Shown here in pieces: positions 1 through 64,000 of a DNA stretch of 64,000 nt. Under the pieces are notes generated by a model that saw only the letters and a list, made by a program, of their open reading frames with translations, made no database searches and was not told where the DNA came from. Within the stretch, counting starts at the first letter, position 1. The number at the start of each line of letters is the position of its first letter. The DNA is taken from assembly GCA_054601695.1 (NCBI GenBank), contig BAAHQB010000042.1, positions 558,001 through 622,000 on the forward strand. The letters run 5' to 3'. The stretch is from Amorphochlora amoebiformis (Eukaryota; Cercozoa; Chlorarachniophyceae). The translations under genes and the position numbers were made by a program.

Positions 1-16
1 TATGTAGTATATACAG

Positions 17-253
17 CTAACTTAAATATAAATCTGACAAAACAGAGGAAATTTTCTCCCATTATGTATATATATATATATATATATATGCATATATATG
101 TATATATATATTACATATATATATGTATATGTGTTACATATATATATTATATACGTATATATATATATATGTATGTATACCCAAGATTTGATAAAGACTA
201 GGGTCGCCATTAATGAGTCTCAAAGCCCCTTCATACATCGAAACCTTACGCTG

Positions 254-288
<35 letters not shown>

Positions 289-470
289 ATATATATATTA
301 TATATATCCATATGTAATATGTATATATATATATATGTATATCAAGATAATAATATATTCTATATATACATATATATTGTAAATATATTTGTATATATAA
401 GATATATATATCTATGTATAGAACTTAAATGTATATACATATATATATATATATATAAATATATAGATAT

Positions 471-517
<47 letters not shown>

Positions 518-549
518 CAAAGCGCCTTCATACATCGATACCTTACGCT

Positions 550-606
<57 letters not shown>

Positions 607-718
607 ACATATATATATGTATATATATATGTATAATATATATACACACATATATATACATATATATAATATATATATATATATAGATATATATATAACA
701 TAAACAACTATAGTTATG

Positions 719-754
<36 letters not shown>

Positions 755-829
755 TTATATTATATATATATTGTCGATTTCAAGCCCCTTCATACATCGA
801 TACCTTACGCTAATATACAATATATATAT

Positions 830-864
<35 letters not shown>

Positions 865-1183
865 ATGTATATATATAAGTATATATATGTATACGTTGCA
901 CTGCACATAGACATAGTATATATGTGAAATAGAGTATAGTATATATATATATATATGTATATATAAATATAGATATATATATATATATATTGTGCGCATA
1001 TATTTGCAATTCGAAATATAATATGTATACATACATCATTCCATATATTTATAGTATATTTATACATATATAAATACGTATATATATATATGTATGTATG
1101 TATAGATATATATATTAGAAATATATATATATATATATATACTTACAAACCTAAATATAAACTACAACATAGTGTAGATATTA

Positions 1184-1215
<32 letters not shown>

Positions 1216-1754
1216 ATGTATATTCATCCAAACATGTTTTTTAACACATATGTATACGCATTCCCATACATTTACATGTGAAATTTACCCCAATACATAT
1301 TGCAGATATATCTATTTTGTACATATACATACATACGTTGTGCTTCCAAACATGCTTTTAACACAATATATACACGTATTTCCTACACACACATATATAT
1401 ATATATATATGTGTGTGTGTGTATACATACATACCTTAAGAGTAAGCGACGATGGTCTTGGCCCGGGGTTAAACAGCTGAGGGTGGAGAAGCAGGGGACA
1501 CGTGCCAATGGAGAAGCAGAGGACACGTGCCAATGGAGAAGCAGAGGACACGTGCCAATGGAGAAGTATATATACATACATGTATATATATATATATATA
1601 CATATATGTAAAAAAGATACTAATACCTTCGAGAAAGAAGTGAGACCATGGTTATATGTATATATATATATATATACATACATACATGTATATATACATA
1701 TATATGTAAAAAAGATATTAATACCTTTGAGAAAGAAGTGAGACCATGGTTATA

Positions 1755-1802
<48 letters not shown>

Positions 1803-1854
1803 TATGTAAAAAAGATATTAATACCTTTGAGAAAGAAGTGAGACCATGGTTATA

Positions 1855-1917
<63 letters not shown>

Positions 1918-1953
1918 AATATAAATATCTTTGAGAAAGAAGTGAGAACATGG

Positions 1954-1998
<45 letters not shown>

Positions 1999-2130
1999 TA
2001 TGTAAAAAAGATATTAATACCTTTGAGAAAGAAGTGAGACCATGGTTATATGTATATATATATGTATATATACATATATATGTAAAAAAGATATTAATAC
2101 CTTTGAGAAAGAAGTGAGACCATGGTTATA

Positions 2131-2182
<52 letters not shown>

Positions 2183-2357
2183 TATGTAAAAAAGATATTA
2201 ATACCTTTGAGAAAGAAGTGAGACCATGGTTGGACTCTAACCCTAACACACGGTTTCTCTGGGAGTGTGTAACTTGCATTTATATATAATATGTACATGC
2301 ATATATATATATATATTATATATATATATATAATATATATGTTTTATATTATATACA

Positions 2358-2409
<52 letters not shown>

Positions 2410-3102
2410 TATAATATGTACATATATATATATATATAGTTCGGTACTACTTAGTTGTACTACGTAGTACTGCTTAGTTCGGTACTACGTAGTACTGCTT
2501 AGTTCGGTACTACGTAGTACTGCTTAGTTCGGTACTACGTAGTACTGCCTAGTTCGGTACTACGTAGTGCTGCTTAGTTCGGTACTACGTAGTACTGCTT
2601 AGTTCAGTAGTAATTAGTGCTGCTTAGTTCAGTAGTAAGTAGTGCTGCTTAGTTCAGTGCTACGTAGTACTGCTTAGTTCAGTAGTAAGTAGTGCTGCTT
2701 AGTTCAGTAGTAAGTAGAACTGCTTAGTTCGGTACTACGTAGTACCGCTTAGTTCAGTAGTAAGTAGTGCTGCTTAGTTCAGTAGTAATAGTGCTGGTTA
2801 GTTCAGTGGTACGTAGTACTGCTTAGTTTGGTACTACGTAGTACTGCTTAGTTCGGTACTACATAGTGCTGGTTAGTTCAGTGGTACGTAGTTAGGTTTT
2901 TGGTACCCTCTGGATAGCCTGAAGCTCCAGTTCCTCTTCTTCGACTGTTCTCTTAAGCACCTTGGAGATTACCTATGTATGGATATATATACATATGTAT
3001 ATGTATGTATATATATAAAATATATATATGTGTTTGTATTTAATACATATTATGGTCCGTGTATTAGGTATTTTACATGCGTGTGTGTCATAGGAAATAT
3101 TC

Positions 3103-3133
<31 letters not shown>

Positions 3134-3941
3134 ACATAAAGTTTTTTTTCACATACACAAATTTATATATGTACGTATATATATTTTACACATGTATATG
3201 CATATATATTATATTATATATATATATATATATGTGTATATATGTACGTACTATGTACATGTATGTATATACATATATACATATATACATATATATACAT
3301 ATATATACACATATATATATATATATATATAACTAAATATACATATATATATATATATATATAAGATATCTATTTAGATAATATATATATGCATATATAT
3401 ATATATTATATATATATATATATACCCACATATATATAATATATACATATATATATATATTTATACATATGTGTATATGTATAAATACACCATACACATA
3501 TAACATGCCTATCTATAGATGTATTAAAGCTACGCATTTAAGAAATAAGGGAATACCTTGCTGCTTGCCAATAAATTTTGATTCTGAACCGAAAAAAAAA
3601 GAAATGTTCATCAAAATGAGTTGCGAGAAACAACGCCTCCAGACTATACACAATTTGCGAACACATATATAATATATCACCCACTTGGTAGCTTTCCACA
3701 CGCTAATATTCTAGTCCAGAACCTTCATACATTTCATGTTTATATATATTTATCTACACAAACACAATTTATATATGTATGTATGTATGTCAATGTGAAT
3801 GTATGTCACATAATATATGTACATATTAGTATTTGCATATATATATATATTATATATATATATATATATAGATATATATATGCGTATATATATATTAGAT
3901 GCATACATATAAATATATATATTATACATATGTGTGTGTGC

Positions 3942-3973
<32 letters not shown>

Positions 3974-4071
3974 TGTATCTATATAAATATATAGTTTTAT
4001 TGTATATATACATACATGTATATATATATATATATATATTTGAATAGGGACATATATATATATATATATTG

Positions 4072-4138
<67 letters not shown>

Positions 4139-4399
4139 AGAACGTAAATTACAGGTGACCTGGCGAGGAGACAGACAAAGAGGAAAATAACAACAAAGGA
4201 GAAAAAGCAAAAAATAGACAAGACACACACGACAAACCCAACACCCCTCTCCACGCCCAAAAGCGACATCCATGTGCACATCCACACGATCAGTTCTAAT
4301 TCTCATGCGTAAAGATTGCTGTGTAAATACTCACACACTAATAGCGAGTACAAAACCCCTCATGTACACCACATCGCATGCGTGCATGGCTAAATATAT

Positions 4400-4484
<85 letters not shown>

Positions 4485-4615
4485 ACATATCGCACCAGGA
4501 TTCTTCTTTCCGTGGAGTTCCGTACGATGAGATTCACCTCATCGTCGACCATGGAGCCGTATCGCTCGAGAATCAGCTGAAGGGTTGAGTTCGGGGGAGC
4601 GGGGCGGGGTGTCAT
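17..4615 (-). CDS. Gene A: unrecognised small protein, nine exons
   Basis: I do not recognise this protein. Exons in transcript order (plus coordinates): 4496-4615, 4245-4318, 3681-3702, 3557-3583, 2907-2972, 2205-2258, 1435-1476, 181-250, 17-33. Each has AG before it and GT after it, and the phases chain to 163 codons ending in TAG at 17-19. Readable pieces are [36 protein letters not shown], a charged probable coiled-coil [18 protein letters not shown], and [19 protein letters not shown]. The last resembles the Y-AL-DP-LG pattern of the Coa1/Tim21 cytochrome-oxidase-assembly family, but that is a guess. The frame stays open upstream of the chosen ATG to 4718, so an upstream exon or a longer N-terminus is possible. 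The 22-nt exon 3 and the last exon (17-33) are the weakest parts. The gene is divergent from miaB. Confidence 0.55.
181..815 (-). repeat. Copies of the 5' edge of gene A exon 8
   Basis: The true exon is 181-250 (minus). Degenerate copies of its acceptor and first 20-40 bases, sharing CGATGTATGAAGG, lie at about 516-552 and 775-815, upstream in the transcript. They are separated by TA tracts and have no matching donor. Confidence 0.75.
820..1434. repeat. Gene A intron: TA/CA microsatellite
   Basis: The stretch is mainly (TA)n with short (CA)n. Two related 23-bp islands (about 1231-1250 and 1345-1365, sharing AACATG and TTTTAACACA) are present. I see no exon that fits the phase of its neighbours. 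Confidence 0.6.
1477..1567. repeat. 28-bp minisatellite next to gene A exon 7
   Basis: About three units of a repeat containing GGACACGTGCCAATGGAGAA lie immediately upstream (minus sense) of the acceptor of exon 1435-1476. In the sense strand it is pyrimidine-rich and could serve as the polypyrimidine tract. Confidence 0.7.
1606..2204 (-). repeat. Six copies of the 3' edge of gene A exon 6
   Basis: Copies of the exon end plus donor (sense CATGGTCTCACTTCTTTCTC then AAAG|GTATTAATATC) recur at about 1612, 1708, 1816, 1914, 2007 and 2087 between TA tracts. All lie downstream of the true exon (2205-2258). Each retains a potential GT donor. Confidence 0.85.
2437..2900. repeat. 24-25 bp palindromic minisatellite, about 19 units
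   Basis: The unit is roughly CTGCTTAGTTC plus GGTACTACGTAGTA. GTACTACGTAGTAC is a perfect 14-bp palindrome kept in many units, and later units drift to AGTAGTAAGTAGTGC. The array starts just after the donor of gene A exon 5 (2907-2972, minus), so it is the 5' part of that intron. Confidence 0.85.
2973..3556. repeat. Gene A intron 4: TA/GT microsatellite
   Basis: Most of the stretch is (TA)n with (TG)n patches. The pyrimidine-rich sense end leads to the acceptor of exon 5 at 2973. No other exon is recognised. Confidence 0.6.
3720..4140. repeat. Gene A intron 2: TA microsatellite
   Basis: A long imperfect (TA)n tract with short unique spacers. I see no exon in it. Confidence 0.65.
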
Positions 4616-4932
4616 GCTCGACGGGCTGAGACACGTGTCGAATTCATCTGATTTGAAGCCAAAATCGGGCGTCAGGACGCGAAAATTAAAGGAAATCGTT
4701 CCCTCAGATACAATAGATCATTTAAAGGGTTTAGGAGCGAGTAGACAGTCGGGACGGGCGGAGGGATAAGTTTTAAAGCGTCAGTCGCAGGGCTTCATCT
4801 TCCGGTCTCCGGATTTGAGGCGACAAGATATTTCCTGGATCCCGAATCCCGATGGGTTCCGAGTGTGACTTATCCGCGTGACATCTTCGGCGTGGGGTCC
4901 AAAAAAGGGGGGACCTGCTTGCCCACACGACT
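4616..4932. promoter_or_regulatory. Divergent spacer between gene A and miaB
   Basis: This GC-richer, repeat-free spacer separates the minus-strand start of gene A from the plus-strand start of miaB, so it should hold both promoters and 5' UTRs. I see no TATA box or other motif that I could defend. Part of it (4616-4718) stays open in the gene A frame. Confidence 0.5.
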
Positions 4933-6552
4933 ATGGCCTTTTCCCCTGCTATACTGGTGTTTCTCCTCTCGGTTTGCAACCTTCGCGTAGGATCCCAGGC
5001 TTTGAGTAGCCGGGTCAAGACGACTCTTCAGACCCGCACTCCCTGGCTCGGGGGGGTGGCCCGAATGTGGGCAGCTCGCGCGAGGGCCACCGGTCTCCGC
5101 AGGCTCATCCCGCGCGTCTTGGACAAGCCCAAAGTCGAGAGTGAGGCTGACTATTGTGGAGATGATGGACAGATACTCGTGCGTCCTGTAGCGGAGAACA
5201 AGGAGGGCAGGAAGTCCAAGAAATACCATATCCACACCTTCGGGTGCCAAATGAACCTTGCCGACTCGGAGAGAATGGCGGGAGTTCTCGAATCCATCGG
5301 ATATGAGTGCACTGAGGAGATCAAGGATGCAGACCTGCTCGTGTATAACACCTGTTCCATTCGTGAGAAGGCCGAGAATAAGGTCTACTCAGCTCTGGGG
5401 TCCCAAGCCAAGCGCAAGAGGCAGCACATGGGCGACTTGAAAATCGTCGTTGCGGGCTGTGTCGCTCAGCAAGAGGGTCAGGAGCTTCTTCGTAGGGTTC
5501 CCGAGGTGGACATTGTCATGGGGCCTCAGCACGCGAACCGTATTGACCAACTTCTCGAGCAAAACCGCGACGGGGAGCAGGTGTTAGCAAACGACCAGAT
5601 CGAGATCGCAGAGGATATCACGGTCCCCAGAAGGGATTCCGATATCATGGCTTGGGTTAATGTCATCTATGGCTGCAATGAAAAGTGTACGTATTGTGTA
5701 GTCCCTAACGTCCGAGGCCAAGAGCAGAGTCGCTTGCCCGACAACATAAAGAACGAGATACAGATGGTGTCGGACTTGGGCTACAAGGAGGTCACCCTTC
5801 TGGGACAGAACGTTGACGCATACGGTAGGGATCTCCCTGGTTTAGCTGACGACCACTCGGGTCGTCGTGCGTGGACTTTCACCGATCTTCTCCGCCACGT
5901 CCACGACGTTGACGGCATCGAGCGGATTCGATTCGCGACTTCCCACCCCCGCTACTTCACCCACCGCCTCATCAAGACATGTGCTGAGCTTCCCAAAATG
6001 TGTGAGTTCTTTCACATACCATTCCAGAGCGGGGATAACGATATCTTGCGGGAAATGAAGCGGGGATACACGCACCAGCGATATCGCTCGATAATCGATA
6101 GCATCCGTCACCACATGCCCGACGCGTCGGTAAGTGGAGACGCCATAGTTGGCTTTCCTGGGGAGACGGAGGAGCAATTCCAGCGCACATTACAGCTTGT
6201 CCGTGAGGTAGGCTTCGATCGCGTCAACACGGCCGCGTATTCCCCTAGGCCCAACACTCCTGCGGCGGAGTGGGAAAACCAGGTGGCCGAAATCGTAAAG
6301 TCAGACCGCCTCAACCGCCTCAACCGCGTGGTCAACGAGGTGGCAGAGGAGCGAGCCCAGCGGTTTGCAGGGCGAGAACTGGAGGTGTTGGTGGAGGGCG
6401 TGAATCCGCGCAACCCGGACCAAGCGTTCGGTCGTAGTCGCCACAACAAGATTGTTTACTTTGAAGGTAATGGGGAGGAGCTCAAAGGAAAGCTGGTTAG
6501 TATCAAAATAGATGAAGTGCGCGCCTACACACTGTTCGGGAAGATGCTATGA
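4933..6552 (+). CDS. miaB: tRNA-2-methylthio-N6-isopentenyladenosine synthase MiaB, probably plastid
   Basis: This radical-SAM methylthiotransferase adds the methylthio group to i6A37 of tRNAs. It is 539 residues in one uninterrupted exon. The N-terminal UPF0004-type domain has the three cluster cysteines C105 (TFGCQMN), C141 and C176 (VAGCVAQQ). The radical-SAM motif is C248-x3-C252-x2-C255 ([12 protein letters not shown]), followed by [15 protein letters not shown] and the family HIPFQSG stretch; a TRAM domain fills about 465-539. Signatures such as GPQHANR and [11 protein letters not shown] look cyanobacterial. Residues 1-23 form a hydrophobic signal-like segment ([11 protein letters not shown]) followed by a basic, S/T-rich stretch, suggesting a bipartite plastid leader. 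A second in-frame ATG at 5065 ([18 protein letters not shown]) would give a mitochondrial-looking start. It is GC-rich and free of repeats, unlike everything around it. Family assignment is secure; location is inference. Confidence 0.96.
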   Translation: MAFSPAILVFLLSVCNLRVGSQALSSRVKTTLQTRTPWLGGVARMWAARARATGLRRLIPRVLDKPKVESEADYCGDDGQILVRPVAENKEGRKSKKYHIHTFGCQMNLADSERMAGVLESIGYECTEEIKDADLLVYNTCSIREKAENKVYSALGSQAKRKRQHMGDLKIVVAGCVAQQEGQELLRRVPEVDIVMGPQHANRIDQLLEQNRDGEQVLANDQIEIAEDITVPRRDSDIMAWVNVIYGCNEKCTYCVVPNVRGQEQSRLPDNIKNEIQMVSDLGYKEVTLLGQNVDAYGRDLPGLADDHSGRRAWTFTDLLRHVHDVDGIERIRFATSHPRYFTHRLIKTCAELPKMCEFFHIPFQSGDNDILREMKRGYTHQRYRSIIDSIRHHMPDASVSGDAIVGFPGETEEQFQRTLQLVREVGFDRVNTAAYSPRPNTPAAEWENQVAEIVKSDRLNRLNRVVNEVAEERAQRFAGRELEVLVEGVNPRNPDQAFGRSRHNKIVYFEGNGEELKGKLVSIKIDEVRAYTLFGKML

Positions 6553-30450
<23,898 letters not shown>

Positions 30451-30867
30451 ACCCGATGGTTAAGGTCACTTTTTGATATTTGTGGATTGAACGAATGTCA
30501 TTGATCAAATTTTTGGGCTATGCTGATGCGAATTTAGAATGGAATGGAAGGGGGCGGAAATACGGGCATACGAGAAACATGGGGGACGGGAACGACCTTG
30601 CGTATCTCGGGAGCAACAAGGTGATCGTTTAACCTGGGTAGGGTTGTTTTGGGTTAAGCTTAGGGTTGAGTGGAGGAGGTCAAGGGGATACGATTGGGAT
30701 TTTATCACTGGTCTTTTATGTGGGCGCCTGAAAAGTCCTAATTGTTGCACATACACAAGCGAGAAGGAGAAAAGAAATACAGAGTTAGCCCCGTCGATTC
30801 ACATTAATTAAGATGTTGCCTCAGTTTCCAAGCCCATGGGCATAGTTTCAAAGCTCCATACATGCTA
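30451..30867. promoter_or_regulatory. Unique spacer upstream of ELP3
   Basis: A repeat-free spacer that probably holds the ELP3 promoter and 5' UTR. Open frames of 83-90 codons on both strands overlap each other and resemble no family I know. Confidence 0.4.
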
Positions 30868-31239
30868 TCATGGCCCGCAAATCCAACCCTTATGACCGCC
30901 GGAATACGTGCTCTCACGGGACATACACCCCATTTTGAAGGGCCAACCATACTTCAAATATATCTTCATAAAGATTTGAACGCTTACGCGGATTAGAGGG
31001 GTCTGGAAGGGCTGGAAAGTCACCTCAAGGTCGTCAATGTCATCGAACGAGTTCGCACAGGAAGACATTTTTCCGGGAGCATGTGTTGTGGCAAGCTTAA
31101 TTCCCGGAATCCCGGGATTTAGGATGTACCTATATTTAACCTCAATATCGGGATATCCATCCTTTAATATCACGACAATGGCTGATTGCAGCTTCCGAGC
31201 GAGTGCAGGCCATTCCCCCCCCACATCCCTCCTAAGAGT
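30868..31239 (-). CDS. Possible exon or small gene, unrecognised
   Basis: An open frame of about 120 codons, ending TGA at 30868, follows a good acceptor (CTCTTAG at 31240). Readable pieces are IVVILKDGYPDIEVKYRYIL and NSFDDIDDLEVTFQPFQTP. A donor-like GTAAGC occurs inside it after TPLIR. It could be the last exon of a small gene, an upstream ELP3 exon, or non-coding. The antisense strand is also open for 68 codons, so I am unsure. Confidence 0.3.
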   Translation of the reverse strand, partial: TLRRDVGGEWPALARKLQSAIVVILKDGYPDIEVKYRYILNPGIPGIKLATTHAPGKMSSCANSFDDIDDLEVTFQPFQTPLIRVSVQIFMKIYLKYGWPFKMGCMSRESTYSGGHKGWICGP

Positions 31240-31244
31240 TTAGA

Positions 31245-31504
31245 GAGTATTAAAATAGCCGAAATAATATTTAATATTACTGTGTGCAGTATTGAGGGCA
31301 TAATATTCGAGGAAGGGGGTAGGAGGGCAGGAGGGAGGGTTATTTTTGCAAGAGGGGGTTTGAAGAAGGGTCACGTCACGGGGAGTGACATGATATGTTC
31401 AACGATTTGCGAGTTTGTCAGTTTGATGATTTTATTCGGATATTACTGTGGCACGTTGTCGTTTTTTGAATTTATATACTTTGATATATATATATATATA
31501 TATA

Positions 31505-31575
<71 letters not shown>

Positions 31576-32281
31576 GTATAATATTATATTACTAGTATAT
31601 TTAAAATACTATGATCTTAGATTTAGAGATAAATATGATTTACATTTAATTACTAGAATTATAGTACATGTGTTATATAATTTATTATAACGGTTGCCAT
31701 AAGCTCTAGTAGCTGGCAGTCGTCAAGTGGCTAGCTGTAGTCTCATTGATACATATTGATATATATATATATATATATATTATATGTCTAGATATGTGTA
31801 TGTGTATATATATATTTATATATATATATATATATACTAGATATATCATAATGATAATAATGATATTATATACATATATATATTTATATACAATATTATA
31901 TATATACATATACATACATATTTATATACATATATATATATATCTAGTATATACTAGTGTAACAGCATACACACACAATATTACTTACTCTAGCTATATA
32001 CTAAGATATATATATATATATATATATACATATATATAATTATCATATGTGTATATATCTAGATATGTACTTATACATATATCTAGATATATATACACGT
32101 TTTATCCAATCAGTCACCAGTACGATATATACACACCGTAGGCTATCAAATTCTATTTATCTAATAATTTTCACAAATTGATAAATCTCAGTATACAGGG
32201 TGATTATTGTAAGGCGGTAAACAGTCCATAAACCTACGGTCTAGCGTATATGAATAAATTTCATATTTCAAGGGAATATCG

Positions 32282-32348
<67 letters not shown>

Positions 32349-32353
32349 GTTGA
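31245..32353. other. Spacer downstream of the IQ-motif gene
   Basis: Unique AT-rich sequence (31245-31480, 31600-31745, 32090-32280) alternates with TA tracts. An island at 32200-32260 resembles the 3' UTR start at 32340-32360. I see no gene. Confidence 0.55.
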
Positions 32354-49235
<16,882 letters not shown>

Positions 49236-49374
49236 CGATTGAAAGGACCTTCGGACACGTGTCAAAACCTGAAACGGCAAGTCATCCTGATATGTCACAC
49301 TGGTTTGTATGCCGTAAAATCACCCAATTTACCGTGTGATTCCTTTAGATTGTCACGACGTAGTTATCGTGACT
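49236..49374. promoter_or_regulatory. Short divergent spacer between IQ and OFA genes
   Basis: Only about 140-175 bp, GC-rich and repeat-free, separate the two likely start codons, so it should act as a bidirectional promoter. I see no defensible core motif. Confidence 0.5.
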
Positions 49375-63764
<14,390 letters not shown>

Positions 63765-63773
63765 GTAACTAGA

Positions 63774-64000
63774 GAGAGAAAGAGAGAGAGAGAGAGCGAG
63801 AGAGAGCGAGAGAGCGAGAGAGAGAGTGAGAGAGAGCGCGAGAGAGAGAGTGAGAGAGAGAGAGAGAGAGGGAGAGAGCGAGAGAGAGCGAGAGAGAGCG
63901 AGATAGAGAGATTGAGATATAGTGAAAGAGAGAGAGAGAGAGTGAGAGAGAGTGTGAGAGAGAGAGAGAGAGGGAGAGAGCGAGCGAGAGAGAAAGAGAG
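63774..64000. repeat. (GA)n tract at right edge
   Basis: GA microsatellite with GCGA and GTGA variants, start of transporter intron 21, running off the window. Confidence 0.93.

Noticed and set aside
30539-30811. 90-codon plus-strand open frame
   Set aside because: It overlaps an equally long minus-strand frame, has no homology I recognise, and lies where the ELP3 promoter should be.

Overview
The window is nuclear DNA of a eukaryote, most likely a microbial eukaryote with a complex (secondary-type) plastid. Genes are cut into many tiny exons with GT-AG (a few GC-AG) introns. TTAGGG telomere-type repeats lie inside introns. The one intronless gene encodes a cyanobacterial-type MiaB that begins with a signal-peptide-like segment followed by a transit-like segment, the layout used to enter a plastid with extra membranes. 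I cannot name the species from the sequence.

At first sight about 90% of the window is simple repeat: (TA)n, (CT/GA)n, CTAT, TTAGGG and minisatellites. The long open frames in it, rich in YI or SL, are repeat translations. Reading the short non-repeat islands for splice sites, frame and phase gives five genes. Gene A (minus, about 17-4615) is an unrecognised protein of about 163 residues in nine small exons. miaB (plus, 4933-6552) is a single exon. An ELP3 gene (minus, about 7745-30450) has about 33 exons of 15-90 nt. A multi-IQ-motif protein gene (minus, 32354-49235) has 26 exons and 567 codons. An OFA-type major facilitator gene (plus, from 49375/49411 to beyond the right edge) has 21 exons in the window. 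Exon phases chain without a break in the transporter and IQ genes, and in ELP3 outside exons 21-23, which is strong support because the exons were found independently.

Layout: gene A and miaB diverge from a short GC-richer spacer. miaB and ELP3 converge on an AT-rich spacer (6553-7744). ELP3 and the IQ gene are in tandem with about 1.9 kb between them, holding one possible extra exon or small gene. The IQ and transporter genes diverge from a spacer of about 140-175 bp. MiaB and ELP3 are both radical-SAM tRNA anticodon-loop modifiers (position 37 and wobble position 34), but their proximity need not mean shared control.

The most unusual observation is how the introns are built. Beside most exons the intron holds degenerate tandem copies of the exon edge. 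Copies of the 5' edge (acceptor plus first exon bases) lie only upstream, and copies of the 3' edge (last exon bases plus donor) lie only downstream, separated by TA tracts. I found this at about two dozen exon edges and no clear counterexample. A dispersed block of roughly 110 bp, always flanked by TTAGGG runs, occurs about 22 times, mostly in one orientation relative to the host gene, and CCCTAA runs often lead directly into 3' splice sites. The ELP3 copy has two apparent lesions and may be damaged, misassembled or unusually spliced.
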